From Streptomyces sp. NBC_01276 (lineage in GTDB: Bacteria > Actinomycetota > Actinomycetes > Streptomycetales > Streptomycetaceae): a stretch of DNA of 64,000 nt. The DNA is taken from the NCBI RefSeq assembly GCF_041435355.1, contig NZ_CP108443.1, forward strand, positions 62,001-126,000, given 5' to 3'. This document shows, piece by piece, positions 40,693-49,230 of this stretch. The position numbers and the translations under genes were made by a program. The notes under the pieces are model-generated. The model was not told where the DNA came from, searched no databases, and worked only from the letters and a program-made list of their open reading frames with translations. The first letter of the stretch is position 1. Every line of letters begins with the position of its first letter.

Positions 40693-42276
40693 TCACGGCC
40701 GGTCGGAACCTGCGCGCAGGGCCGCGGGTTCGGGGTGGGAGGAGCCGGTGAGTCCGGCTGCGGCCGGTTCACCGAACCAACGGCTCGCGGCCTGCTCGAA
40801 CGCTTCTCCATCAGGGTGACGATCACCTGCCCAGGCGATCACGCCGTCGGGCCGCACCAGCACGGCACCCGCCCCGAGGTCGTTCGTCGCGGCCCCGGCC
40901 GCGTACCGTATCCGGCCCTCCCAGCCCGTCGCCGAAGTGTGCAGGCGCCGGTCGGCGCTGAAGTCGAGCAGAACACCTCGTCCGTCCTCCATGAGGTCGC
41001 CGAGGCGGGTGCCGTCCTCAAGGCAGAAGTCAGGGGCGCTCCGGCCGACCAGCGGATGCTCGTCGCCGAGGTCGTACCGGATCCACGAACCCGACAGCCG
41101 CTCGAACACGTACGTAGCTCCGTCGCGGGTCGCGATGAGATCGCGGACCACTGCCTGGATCGCCTGGGCGTACGGGTCCGGCCGCATGATCGCCACCTGG
41201 GCGCGCGACCAATCGAGCACCGCCGCACCGATCGGATGGCGCTCGACGGCGTAGGTGTCGAGAAGCCCGTCCGGCGCGCACCCGCGCACGGTCGCCGCGA
41301 GCTTCCACCCCAGGTTCATGGCGTCGCCGATGCCGGTGTTCAGACCCTGGCCGCCCAGAGGGGAGTGGATGTGGGCCGCGTCGCCCGCGAGCAGGACGCG
41401 TCCTCGCCGGTACGCCGTCGTCTGCATCGCCCGATCGGTGAAGCTCGAGGCGATGTGGACCTCGCCGATGGTCACGTCGGTACCGGACACGCGGCGCAGA
41501 ACCGCCTGAAGGTGGCCGCGGGTCGGCGGCTGCGAGCGATCGAACGCACCGCCGTCGAAGTCCATCATCGCGATGTACCCGTCGGCGGGCATCCGGATGT
41601 ACATGCCCGTCGGCGTCAGGTTGAAGCCGGGGCGCAGCTTCTCGGGATCGGCGAGAGTGGCTTGCATGGTGTAGCCGGTGAACTGCGGCTCGGTCCCGGC
41701 GAATTCGAAGCCCGTGAGCCTGCGCACCGTACTGCGTCCGCCGTCGCAGCCGACGAGCCAGCGCGCCTCGTACGCGTCCGCGCCGGCTTGTGCGACCACG
41801 CTCTCGCCGTTCTGGGAGACGGCCGAGACCGTGACGTCGCGCCTGATGTCCACGCCGAGCTTGGAAGCCTGCTCGGACAGCACCGTCTCGACCGCTTCGA
41901 GGTCCGTCCTCACGGATTCGAGTGCCGGGCCGGGAAGCCGGAACGGCAGGGCGGCGACGTCGACCTGGGCTCCGTCGAGCATCATGCCGGCGAAGTGCCC
42001 GCCGAGCCGAGGGCGTGACGGTGCGCGCGCTCCGGGCACCGCACCGAACACCTCCTGATCACCCGACGCCGTCAGCAGCGGTTCCAGCAACCCGCGCCGG
42101 TAGAACGCCTCGACCGACGCGGCGGACAGTCCTCGCCTCCCGAGCGGGGCTGCCCGTAAGGGGGAACCGAGCCCCGGCTCCCGTTCGAGCACCAGTACGG
42201 AACAGCCTGCGAGGCCAAGCTCGCAGGCGAGGGCCAGACCGACCGGACCGGCTCCCACGATCACAACGTCATGCAC
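40693..42276 (-). CDS. FAD-dependent aromatic hydroxylase (class A flavin monooxygenase)
   Basis: 527 residues from a GTG at 42276 with GAGGAGGGG upstream. VVIVGAGPVGLALACELGLA is the FAD-binding GxGxxG motif, LVLEREPG the next strand, ARWLVGCDGGRSTVRRLTGF the DG motif, GRVLLAGDAAHIHSPLGGQG, LNTGIGDAMNLGWKLAATVR the GD motif. A thioredoxin-like C-terminal extension (DFCLEDGTRLGDLMEDGRGV, RPDGVIAWAGDRHP) is typical of polyketide/phenol hydroxylases of the PheA/RdmE/MhpA type. It hydroxylates an aromatic substrate using NAD(P)H. It lies beside a TetR/DoxX pair and a broken beta-lactamase-like gene, with no cluster partners. Confidence 0.87.
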   Translation of the reverse strand: MHDVVIVGAGPVGLALACELGLAGCSVLVLEREPGLGSPLRAAPLGRRGLSAASVEAFYRRGLLEPLLTASGDQEVFGAVPGARAPSRPRLGGHFAGMMLDGAQVDVAALPFRLPGPALESVRTDLEAVETVLSEQASKLGVDIRRDVTVSAVSQNGESVVAQAGADAYEARWLVGCDGGRSTVRRLTGFEFAGTEPQFTGYTMQATLADPEKLRPGFNLTPTGMYIRMPADGYIAMMDFDGGAFDRSQPPTRGHLQAVLRRVSGTDVTIGEVHIASSFTDRAMQTTAYRRGRVLLAGDAAHIHSPLGGQGLNTGIGDAMNLGWKLAATVRGCAPDGLLDTYAVERHPIGAAVLDWSRAQVAIMRPDPYAQAIQAVVRDLIATRDGATYVFERLSGSWIRYDLGDEHPLVGRSAPDFCLEDGTRLGDLMEDGRGVLLDFSADRRLHTSATGWEGRIRYAAGAATNDLGAGAVLVRPDGVIAWAGDRHPDGEAFEQAASRWFGEPAAAGLTGSSHPEPAALRAGSDRP

Positions 42277-42394
42277 CAGAGATCCCCTCCTCGGACTCCC
42301 GGCCGGATGGTTACCCGGCGGGACCTCTCGAAAGGTGTCAGCCCCCACCGACATCGCCCCGACATCGCCCCGACGGCCCCGACAGGCCACCGAC

Positions 42395-42848
42395 AGCACT
42401 TGTCGTCGTGCGCCTGGCCCCAGATCCGCGGCGCGCCCACGATGCGCTGCTCGGTCGGTGCGACCGCGGGGCCGCGGGTGAGCGGCCCGTAGAGGGTGGA
42501 GGTCATGCCCGGGTCCTCCCACAGCTCGCGGCCGAGGATGTCGAGGGGGCGCTGGTGGGCGTGGGCGAGGGCCAGGCCGAGGAGGATGTAGCCGCGGTTG
42601 ACGTAGCGCGCACCGGGGCAGTGCGGCCCATGCGGTGGGTGTCGAGGGCCCGGCAGACCAGCGGCCGGGTCGCGACGACCTTCGTGAGGGAGGCGATGTC
42701 GTAGGCGGTGTCCGGGGTGGGGGCGGTGTCGCCGAGTTCGTCCGCGATGCGGCCGCCGGTCAGGAAGCGGGGTTCCGCGCCGAGGGTGCCCATCGTGATG
42801 ATCCCGCCGGGGTGGCGCCGTCGGTGATGACGGTCGTACACGATCGAC
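42395..42848 (-). pseudogene. Beta-lactamase-family serine hydrolase, deleted and frameshifted
   Basis: The N-terminal part on the minus strand reads GGIITMGTLGAEPRFLTGGR, TPDTAYDIASLTKVVATRPL, carrying the catalytic S-x-x-K (SLTK). About 20 residues later a different frame reads RYVNRGYILLGLALAHAHQR (the Y-x-N motif is altered), PGMTSTLYGPLTRGPAVAPT, EQRIVGAPRIWGQAHDDKC, where homology ends near 42395. A central deletion, a frame change and loss of the C-terminal third mean it is not functional. Confidence 0.7.
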
Positions 42849-42963
42849 ATCAACAGCCCCAGGGACGGCCACGAGATGGGCTTCGCCCGGTGGAACGCCG
42901 AGGACCGGGCCGCCGCCGGCAACTGCTGCTCGGCGGTGGCGACCGGGTCCGGCCGATGACAGG

Positions 42964-43401
42964 TCAGAGCGCGGCGAGGACGCACACCGTCACGAACGCC
43001 ACCTGGAGCAACGTCCGCGGGATCAGTGGCATGACCGGCTTCCCGTTGAGCGTGAGCGCTGACCGGGCGGCGTACACGTTGGCGGGGAACATCGCCAGCA
43101 GCATGACCGTGAGCGCGATCGCGGCCAAGGGACGGGTCGCGGGAAGCAGCAGGCCGCCCGCTCCGGCCAGCTCGAGCAGGCCGGTGGCCGTCACCAGCAG
43201 GTCTGCCCGGGGCAGCGCAGGCGGGACCATGGCGATCATCTCGGCTCGGCGACCCGTGAAGTGGGCGACGCCGGTGAGCGTGAACATCAATGCCAACGCG
43301 ACGCACAAGGCGGGCTGCCAGCCGTCCAGGACGGAGAGGCCGAGCAGTCCGGCGAGGCGGGCCAGGGTCCAGCCGACGGCGAGCACGATCACGGGAGCCA
43401 T
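42964..43401 (-). CDS. DoxX-family membrane protein
   Basis: 145 residues, ATG at 43401. Four hydrophobic segments: VIVLAVGWTLARLAGLLGLS, LCVALALMFTLTGVAHFTGR, DLLVTATGLLELAGAGGLLL, and PLAAIALTVMLLAMFPANVY. The order, with FTGVAHF-like and LTGLLELAG motifs, matches DoxX/DoxD-like quinone-associated proteins. The function is probably redox or detoxification at the membrane. It is divergently transcribed from a TetR regulator, separated by 98 bases holding a direct repeat, and is its probable target. Confidence 0.8.
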   Translation of the reverse strand: MAPVIVLAVGWTLARLAGLLGLSVLDGWQPALCVALALMFTLTGVAHFTGRRAEMIAMVPPALPRADLLVTATGLLELAGAGGLLLPATRPLAAIALTVMLLAMFPANVYAARSALTLNGKPVMPLIPRTLLQVAFVTVCVLAAL

Positions 43402-43424
43402 TGCGTGTCCATCCTTCCGATTCC

Positions 43425-43470
43425 CTCATCTTGACACTGGAAAGATTCACCGATCGCGCTCATCTTGTCA
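43425..43470. promoter_or_regulatory. Direct repeat CTCATCTTG(A/T)CA between DoxX and TetR genes
   Basis: CTCATCTTGACA at 43425-43436 and CTCATCTTGTCA at 43459-43470 differ in one base and are 34 bases apart. Each ends in a TTG-x-CA half-site. Candidate operators for the divergent TetR-type repressor. Confidence 0.55.
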
Positions 43471-43499
43471 ATGCCTAGATCTGGGTTAGGCTCGATCCC

Positions 43500-44108
43500 A
43501 TGACGACCCCTGCCTCCGCGTCCCGCCCCGCCGCCGCCGCCGCCGACCGCCACGGCTACCACCACGGCGACCTTCGCCGCGCACTCCTGACCGCAGCCGT
43601 CGAGGCCATCGAGGAATCCGGGGCCAGCGCAGTGAGCCTGCGCGACCTTGCCCGACGAGCCGGGGTCTCCCACGCTGCACCCGCCCACCACTTCGGGGAC
43701 AAGGCGGGTCTGCTCACCGCAGTGGCTGTCGAAGGGTTCGACCTGTTCGCCGACGCCCTCAACGCCACGTGGGAGCAGACCGGCGACTTCGCCGAGGTCG
43801 GTGTCGCCTACGTACGCTTCGGGCTCACCCATCGCGGGCACTTCGAGGTGATGTTCCAGCCCGCCCTGTGCCGCACGGACTCCGCCGACCTGACCGCCGC
43901 CCGGGCCCGCGCGGCCGAGTCACTGCGCAGCGGCGCAGCCCGCCTGGCCGGCCGCACTGAGAACGGGGACCAGCAGATCGCCACGCTGGCGGCCTGGTCA
44001 CTGGTTCACGGATTCACGGCCCTGCGGATCAGCGGCACGCTCCCGCTGGCGGCGGACGCCGACCCGGAGAGCGTGGCGCGGCAGGTCACCAAGTTCCTCG
44101 TCCGGTAG
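43500..44108 (+). CDS. TetR/AcrR-family regulator
   Basis: 202 residues, ATG at 43500. After an Ala-rich start, RHGYHHGDLRRALLTAAVEA, IEESGASAVSLRDLARRAGV and SHAAPAHHFGDKAGLLTAVA form the DNA-binding helix-turn-helix. The rest (AYVRFGLTHRGHFEVMFQPA, AAWSLVHGFTALRISGTLPL) is the ligand-binding helical domain of the TetR_C_33/WHG type. Regulates itself and the DoxX gene, by position. Confidence 0.85.
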   Translation: MTTPASASRPAAAAADRHGYHHGDLRRALLTAAVEAIEESGASAVSLRDLARRAGVSHAAPAHHFGDKAGLLTAVAVEGFDLFADALNATWEQTGDFAEVGVAYVRFGLTHRGHFEVMFQPALCRTDSADLTAARARAAESLRSGAARLAGRTENGDQQIATLAAWSLVHGFTALRISGTLPLAADADPESVARQVTKFLVR

Positions 44109-44384
44109 AGCGAGTTCGTCGCCGCGATCGGCGCATGGCTGAGGTCCGGTGCCGGTGGCACATGGGCGGGCCACGACGAACCGCGGCTCCGGGCGTTCCC
44201 AGGTGACCTTCGGCGGCCTGGGGGCGACCACACCGACCCGCTCGGCGCCATGCGCAGGCGGAGCCGTTCCGCCGGGGGGGGGTCGACACGACACGCGCCC
44301 CTGTCAGGCCCGCACTGGGTGGGTCCGGCGGGTCCGGTAGGTTCCTGGGCGTCAGATTCTTTGATCTTCAGACCGGGTGGGGAC

Positions 44385-45638
44385 ATGCGGATACGAAGTG
44401 CAGCCGCGACGGCGGTTCTTGTGATGGGGGCTTCGTTGCTCGGGGCGCCGGGGGCCATCGCCGTGGACGACACGGTCGCGCTCACCTCCACCTTCAACGA
44501 CCCGGCGGGGACCACGGCCCAGCAGGACGCGATTCGGAACCAGCTGATCTCCCTGGTCGACCGGACGCCGGCGGGCGCGGAGATCAACGGCTCGGTCTAC
44601 CTGATCACCGACGGCGGCGTCAGCAGCGCGCTGGTCGCGGCGAAGCAGCGCGGGGTGAAGGTCAGGCTCATCGTGGACGGGGACGCGGTCCCGGACGTGG
44701 ACGCGAACGGGAAGGCCACCGGGTCGGAGTACTCGATGCTCGCCGCGGCGACCGGTCTGGGCACGGATCTCACCGCGGATTCGTGGGTGCTGGCCTGCCC
44801 GGCGGACCGGGGCTGCATCGGCAACCGCAGCCTCGGCGGAAGCAGCGACACCGGCGCGATCAACCACAACAAGTTCTTCCTGTTCTCCAAGGTCGGCAGC
44901 ACCGACAACGTGGTGTTCCAGACCTCGGCGAACCTGACCACGAGCCAGCGGCGGAACCTGTTCAACAACTCCGTGACGATTCCCGACGCGGGCTCCGGCC
45001 TCTACGCCGGCTACCGCGCCTACTGGCAGGACCTGCGGACCAACGGCGCCACCGGGACCGGCCTGGCCACGTACTACAAGACCCGGGACGCCGGCCCCTA
45101 CAAGACCTACTTCTTCCCCCGCCAGGAGAAGGCCGGCACCACCTATGACAACGACGCCGGCACCGACACCGTCGTGTCCCTGCTGAACAACGTGGACTGC
45201 GCGGGCGGCGCGACCCAGATCCGGATCGGCATGTACGCCTTCACCCGCCTCCAGGTCGCCGACAAGCTCGTGGCCCTGAAGAACGCCGGCTGCCGGGTCG
45301 AGCTCCTCCACAACGGCGAGGACGGCAACCTCGGCACCGCCGTCCGGTCCTCGATCGCCGGACGCCTCAGCTACGCCGCCCGCTGCTCCGGCACGGCCGT
45401 GGACGGCACCGGTGCCTCCCGCACCATCGGCATCCACTCCAAGTACATGCTGATCGAGGGCACCTACCTGGGCGGAGCCAACCGCAGGCTGGTCTTCACG
45501 GGAAGCCACAACTACACGCTCCCGAACCTCCGGGCCAACGACGAGACCCTCCTGAAGATCGACAATCCGGCCGTCTACGACGCCTTCAAGACGAACTTCG
45601 AAACCATCAAGGCCGGCCCGCACTGCACCGCCTGGTGA
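44385..45638 (+). CDS. Secreted phospholipase D-like domain protein
   Basis: 417 residues, ATG at 44385 preceded by GGTGGGG. A signal peptide (AATAVLVMGASLLGAPGAIA, cut before VDD) is present. Two PLD-like halves follow: first GSVYLITDGGVSSALVAAKQ, RGVKVRLIVDGDA, the HxK motif NHNKFFLFSKVG with later FQTSANLTTSQRRN; second VADKLVALKNAGCRVELLHN, HSKYMLIEGTYL and FTGSHNYTLPNL. The HNK/HSK residues form the catalytic pair of the PLD superfamily. Because the usual D of HxKxxxxD is partly changed, substrate specificity (lipid, DNA) is open. It ends at a strong terminator. Confidence 0.85.
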   Translation: MRIRSAAATAVLVMGASLLGAPGAIAVDDTVALTSTFNDPAGTTAQQDAIRNQLISLVDRTPAGAEINGSVYLITDGGVSSALVAAKQRGVKVRLIVDGDAVPDVDANGKATGSEYSMLAAATGLGTDLTADSWVLACPADRGCIGNRSLGGSSDTGAINHNKFFLFSKVGSTDNVVFQTSANLTTSQRRNLFNNSVTIPDAGSGLYAGYRAYWQDLRTNGATGTGLATYYKTRDAGPYKTYFFPRQEKAGTTYDNDAGTDTVVSLLNNVDCAGGATQIRIGMYAFTRLQVADKLVALKNAGCRVELLHNGEDGNLGTAVRSSIAGRLSYAARCSGTAVDGTGASRTIGIHSKYMLIEGTYLGGANRRLVFTGSHNYTLPNLRANDETLLKIDNPAVYDAFKTNFETIKAGPHCTAW

Positions 45639-45725
45639 ACAGCGCCGCGGGGAAGCCGGTGAGGCCCGGTCAGGCCTCCCCCTGGGGGCCCCGCCTCGAA
45701 GGTGCCGGGCGGAAGGACGCAAGAA

Positions 45726-45753
45726 CGCCCGGCCGGGCTCACCTGGCCGGGCG
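45726..45753. terminator. 9-bp hairpin between convergent genes
   Basis: CGCCCGGCC (45726-45734) and GGCCGGGCG (45745-45753), 10-base loop. It lies between the PLD-like gene (plus, ends 45638) and the NADAR gene (minus, ends 45789), so it can serve both. Confidence 0.7.
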
Positions 45754-45788
45754 CTTCGCGCACCCCCCGACGGGTAGTCGGCCCCGCG

Positions 45789-46904
45789 TCAGTCGATGAG
45801 GGTCTGCCCGGCGTGCAGTTCGGAACGGACGAGCTCCAGGAGGCGGCCCGTCCAGTTGCGGCCCCGGCCCCCGTTCTCGCCCCAGAAGCCCGAGTCGGCA
45901 TCGTCGTAGAGGACGGTCGCATCACCCGTGGCGAGCAGGATCGCCGCGAGGTCGGGGTGCTGCTCGTACTTGGCGCGCAGCAGGCGGGCCATGACCGCCG
46001 TCCGGACCTGCTCCCAGCCCTCGCGCCGCGGCGCCGCGGCCGCGACCGTACGGGCCTTCGCGCCCGACTCCGCCGCCACGACCGAGGCCCGGGCCTCCGG
46101 TTCGGCGACGGACCGGGCCCAGTAGGCGTGCGCCACCGACGGGTAGGTGACGTCGCCGACGGTGATGGGGGCGGGGTGGTCGTTGCGCAGCCCCCGCTTC
46201 CCCGGGTCATCGAGCGCACGCTGCGGATACGAGTGGTAGATCTTGACCGCGGGGGCGAAGGACTCGGCCGGCCCGTCGGCCGGCACCCGCGAAGGGGCCT
46301 TCGCGCGCCACTGTTCGCGTTCCTCGAAGTAGGCGACGGCCTCGTCGTACTCCTCCTGCGTGACCGTTTCCCCGTGCTCGTCCGGGGTCCGGCCGCCGGG
46401 CCCCGCCACCAGGACCTTCAGGGGGTGGTCCTTGTGGTCCATGTCGCCGAGTGCGTAGAGCCGTACGGTCTCGGGGATGGCCAGGTAGGCGGCGCGGGCG
46501 GCGGCCCGGTTGTCCTCCGTACGGTCCGCCATGAAGCCGTCCACCGCGGCGAGGCAGCGGGCGGTCGAGTCGGGGCGGCCGTTCAGCTCGTCGATGGTGT
46601 CGCGGACCTCGGCGAGCAGCAGGTCCGGTGTCAGCCAGGTGCTCGGTTCGCCGAACCTCCACGAGGCCAGGTGGTGCGCGGAGGCTCGTCCGCCGTCAGG
46701 AAGGCTGGTGGCCACCCATCCGCAGCGGAGCTTCTGCTCGAACTCGTCGAGGGTGACCAGCTCCCAGCAGTCGACGAGGCCGTCGGCGTAGATGAAGAGG
46801 TCGGTGAGGAAGTAGGAGCCGCCGTTGCATATGAACGCGTGCCGCCAGGTGCCCGGTACGCGGACGCCGTCCGCCGTGCGATGGGTGATCCGATTGCCGA
46901 TCAT
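45789..46904 (-). CDS. NADAR-domain protein with an N-terminal extra domain
   Basis: 371 residues, ATG at 46904. Residues about 1-185 form an N-terminal domain (GTWRHAFICNGGSYFLTDLF, IYADGLVDCWELVTLDEFEQ, VATSLPDGGRASAHHLASWR). The C-terminal part (from about 215) is NADAR-like: KIYHSYPQRALDDPGKRGLR, VTYPSVAHAYWARSVAEPEA, VMARLLRAKYEQHPDLAAIL, LATGDATVLYDDADSGFWGE. The conserved Glu usually in the first helix is replaced by His-Ala (SVAHAYWA). NADAR proteins cleave N-glycosidic bonds of ADP-ribose or damaged riboflavin intermediates. This one is a variant whose activity is uncertain. Confidence 0.8.
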   Translation of the reverse strand: MIGNRITHRTADGVRVPGTWRHAFICNGGSYFLTDLFIYADGLVDCWELVTLDEFEQKLRCGWVATSLPDGGRASAHHLASWRFGEPSTWLTPDLLLAEVRDTIDELNGRPDSTARCLAAVDGFMADRTEDNRAAARAAYLAIPETVRLYALGDMDHKDHPLKVLVAGPGGRTPDEHGETVTQEEYDEAVAYFEEREQWRAKAPSRVPADGPAESFAPAVKIYHSYPQRALDDPGKRGLRNDHPAPITVGDVTYPSVAHAYWARSVAEPEARASVVAAESGAKARTVAAAAPRREGWEQVRTAVMARLLRAKYEQHPDLAAILLATGDATVLYDDADSGFWGENGGRGRNWTGRLLELVRSELHAGQTLID

Positions 46905-46995
46905 GCGGTGATGATGCCGGACGGACCGGCCGTGAGGCACCTCGATTGTGCGTCGAGGGCGCCGTGTGATGATGTGCGTCCACTCCGGGGAGGCG

Positions 46996-47859
46996 ATGGT
47001 GCTGAGAAGGGGCGCGCGGTGGGCCGCGGGCGCGATGGCCGCGGTCTGCATGGTGCTGCTCCTGGGCCCCAGCGCACCGGGCCGTGGCTTCCCCCTCGCC
47101 GGGCGCCTGCGTTCCGCCGCCGCCGGGGAGGTCGTACCGGACCGGGTCGGCACGTGGAACATCTGCAATCCGTGCGGTGGCAGCGGGCTCAACTTCGGCC
47201 GGGCGAGGGAGATCGCCACGGCCGCGCCGCAGGTCATCGGCCTGCAAGAGGCGTGCGTACGGGACGTCGAGGAGATCCGCACGTACCTGGAGGAGGTCTA
47301 CGGGCTGGTCTACCGGGTCGCGTACGGCTCGGTCCTGCGGAACTGGAACCGCTGCGGGGGGCTGCCGTGGCGGCCGGGCGGCTTCGGCCAGGCGATCCTC
47401 TCGGCGGCGCCGATGACGGACCGGGTGAGCGTCGAATACCCCGACGGCGGCTCCGAGGCCCGCGGCTACCTGGCCGTCACCACGCTGGTGGGCGGCCGGC
47501 CCGTCCGCGTCTTCGACACCCACCTCGCCGAGCGCCGGCAGGGAGAGGTGCGGGCGGGCCAGGTGGAGGTGCTCGCCGCGGAAGTCGCCCGCCACGACCG
47601 TGCGATCGTCCTCGGCGACTTCAACGCCGTGCCGGACGCGCCCGAACTCGGCCCGATGTGGGCCCTGGCCCGGGACACGGACCCCGGCTGCCGCCCCTCC
47701 CCCTCCCCCGTCGGCGTCGACGCCTGCACGGCGACCACCGATTGGAACAGCAAGTTCGACTACGTGTTCCTCCGCGGCATCGCCCCGCGCACGCGCCGCG
47801 TCCGCCCCAGCCCGTACTCGGACCACCACCTGCTGTACACCGACCTGAACCGGGGGTAG
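46996..47859 (+). CDS. Secreted endonuclease/exonuclease/phosphatase family protein
   Basis: 287 residues, ATG at 46996 with GGGGAGG upstream; the open frame starts at 46948. A signal peptide (RWAAGAMAAVCMVLLLGPSA) precedes the EEP fold: RVGTWNICNPCGGSGLNFGR (Asn), PQVIGLQEACVRDVEEI (Glu of the metal site), YLAVTTLVGGRPVRVFDTHL (Asp-x-His), RHDRAIVLGDFNAVPDAPEL (GDFN), KFDYVFLRGI and SPYSDHHLLYTDL (SDHH in place of SDHR/SDHP). All metal-binding residues are present, so it should hydrolyse phosphodiesters or phosphomonoesters outside the cell. A broken paralogue fragment is at 3717. Confidence 0.85.
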   Translation: MVLRRGARWAAGAMAAVCMVLLLGPSAPGRGFPLAGRLRSAAAGEVVPDRVGTWNICNPCGGSGLNFGRAREIATAAPQVIGLQEACVRDVEEIRTYLEEVYGLVYRVAYGSVLRNWNRCGGLPWRPGGFGQAILSAAPMTDRVSVEYPDGGSEARGYLAVTTLVGGRPVRVFDTHLAERRQGEVRAGQVEVLAAEVARHDRAIVLGDFNAVPDAPELGPMWALARDTDPGCRPSPSPVGVDACTATTDWNSKFDYVFLRGIAPRTRRVRPSPYSDHHLLYTDLNRG

Positions 47860-47893
47860 CCGTGTCGGAGCACGATGGCTGCTGTCCCGATCG

Positions 47894-48205
47894 GTGGATC
47901 GGCGTGCGGGTGACCCGCGGACCGCCTTGGGCGCCGGCCACTCGGCGTGGCTGTCCTGGATCTTCTCCGGAGGACTCCGGGAGTTCTATGAAGGCATGCG
48001 GTGGGACGGCTGGCGCAGTGAGGTCTCCGTGCTGGACGGGCGGCAGGGACTGTCGTTCTTCCCGCCGTTGTGGTCGGCCGAGGCACGCCGGGACCTGTCG
48101 GCGACCAGCCGTCGCGCGGTGCCCATGGCGGAACTCCTCGGCCTGGGCCGCGACTCGTGCCTTCAGTTCGACGGCACCGACCCCGGCTTCCTCGGAGTCG
48201 TCTGA
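47894..48205 (+). pseudogene. DUF2625-like protein, N-terminally truncated
   Basis: The frame has LGAGHSAWLSWIFSGGLREF, YEGMRWDGWRSEVSVLDGRQ, GLSFFPPLWSAEARRDLSAT, SRRAVPMAELLGLGRDSCLQ and ends at 48205. It matches the C-terminal part of DUF2625, a cytoplasmic family of unknown function of about 220 residues; only about 85 are here. No start with a ribosome site is present, and the upstream sequence is the EEP gene. It could be a truncated relic or a short gene using a GTG. Confidence 0.55.
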
Positions 48206-48243
48206 GCCGGCTCGCCCGTGGGCCCGCGGTACCAGTCGGCAGG

Positions 48244-49230
48244 TCAGCGCACCGCGGCCGGGGAGAAGCCGCCGGGGACCAGGAGGCGGGGTTCGGCCGT
48301 GCCGTCCGCCGGGACCGACCAGATGTCGCTGGTGCCTCCCTCCCTTCCCGGGAGGGCGTAGCCGACGGTCCCGGCGTCCAGCCAGGCCGCCTGGTCGTCG
48401 ACGCTGCGCGTTTCCGCGAGCGGGTGTTCGCTCATGTCCGCCAGGTCCAGGACGTACAGCCGCCAGGGTGCGGCGGGGTCGTCGGAGACCTTCTTCTTGA
48501 AGGCGATGCGGGTGTCGTCCGGTGACAGCGAAGGGCATTCGACGTTCTCGCGCAGGGCCTTCGCGGACCAGTTGCGCAGGTCCCCCTCGACGAGGTGGGT
48601 GCGGCCCTTGGTCGACACCGTGGCGTAGAAGCGGTTGTCGTCGCGTGCGAAGGTCACTCCCCAGTAGTTGACGTCGCCGGCGTGGTAGCGGGTCCCGTCG
48701 ATGGTCAGCGGGATCTCCTCCATCGATTTGATCAGGTAGCCGGTGCGCAGGTCGAGGATGGAGGTCCGGGTGGAGAAGGCGGTCGTGGCGTAGGAGTCGC
48801 CGGTCGCGAAGGCCGTCCAGGACAGTACGTTTCCCGAGGCCGAGACGCGCGCCCGGTTGGGGATGCCGGGTACGGTCACGCGCTGGACCTCCCGCAGCTG
48901 CCGGTCCAGTACGAGGGCCTGGGTGCGGGCCGGGATGCCCGGCAGCTTGCGCAGGCACAGGGCGCGTTCCCCCGCGGCGTAGAAGCGCTCGCAGGCGGGT
49001 CCTCCCGTGGCGGGCGGCCCCCCTGTGCCGCTCCGGCGGGCGACCCGTCCGGTGGCCGAGTCCCGGTAGTAGAGCCCGGGTTCGGCCAGGCTGAACGATC
49101 CGTCCCCGGTGGCGGCCGGCATGCCGCGGTGCCTGGCGTGCAGTACGTAGCCCAGGGAGCCTCCCCCCAGCACCAGGACGGAGAGTACGACGAGGGCGAG
49201 GCGGCGGAGCTGTGGCGGTCGCGGGTTCAC
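48244..49230 (-). CDS. Membrane-anchored beta-propeller (TolB-like) protein
   Basis: 328 residues from a GTG at 49230 overlapping the MFS stop (GTGA). One N-terminal helix (LALVVLSVLVLGGGSLGYVL) is followed by a beta-rich domain with repeated turns: SASGNVLSWTAFATGDSYAT, RTSILDLRTGYLIKSMEEIP, NYWGVTFARDDNRFYATVST, HLVEGDLRNWSAK, CPSLSPDDTRIAFKKKVSDD, WRLYVLDLADMSEHPLAETR, WLDAGTVGYALPGREGGTSD. The spacing and the SPDD.RIAF motif match WD40-like TolB propellers. It is the last gene of a three-gene unit with an MFS transporter and a metallophosphoesterase; the role of the group is unknown. Confidence 0.8.
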   Translation of the reverse strand: MNPRPPQLRRLALVVLSVLVLGGGSLGYVLHARHRGMPAATGDGSFSLAEPGLYYRDSATGRVARRSGTGGPPATGGPACERFYAAGERALCLRKLPGIPARTQALVLDRQLREVQRVTVPGIPNRARVSASGNVLSWTAFATGDSYATTAFSTRTSILDLRTGYLIKSMEEIPLTIDGTRYHAGDVNYWGVTFARDDNRFYATVSTKGRTHLVEGDLRNWSAKALRENVECPSLSPDDTRIAFKKKVSDDPAAPWRLYVLDLADMSEHPLAETRSVDDQAAWLDAGTVGYALPGREGGTSDIWSVPADGTAEPRLLVPGGFSPAAVR

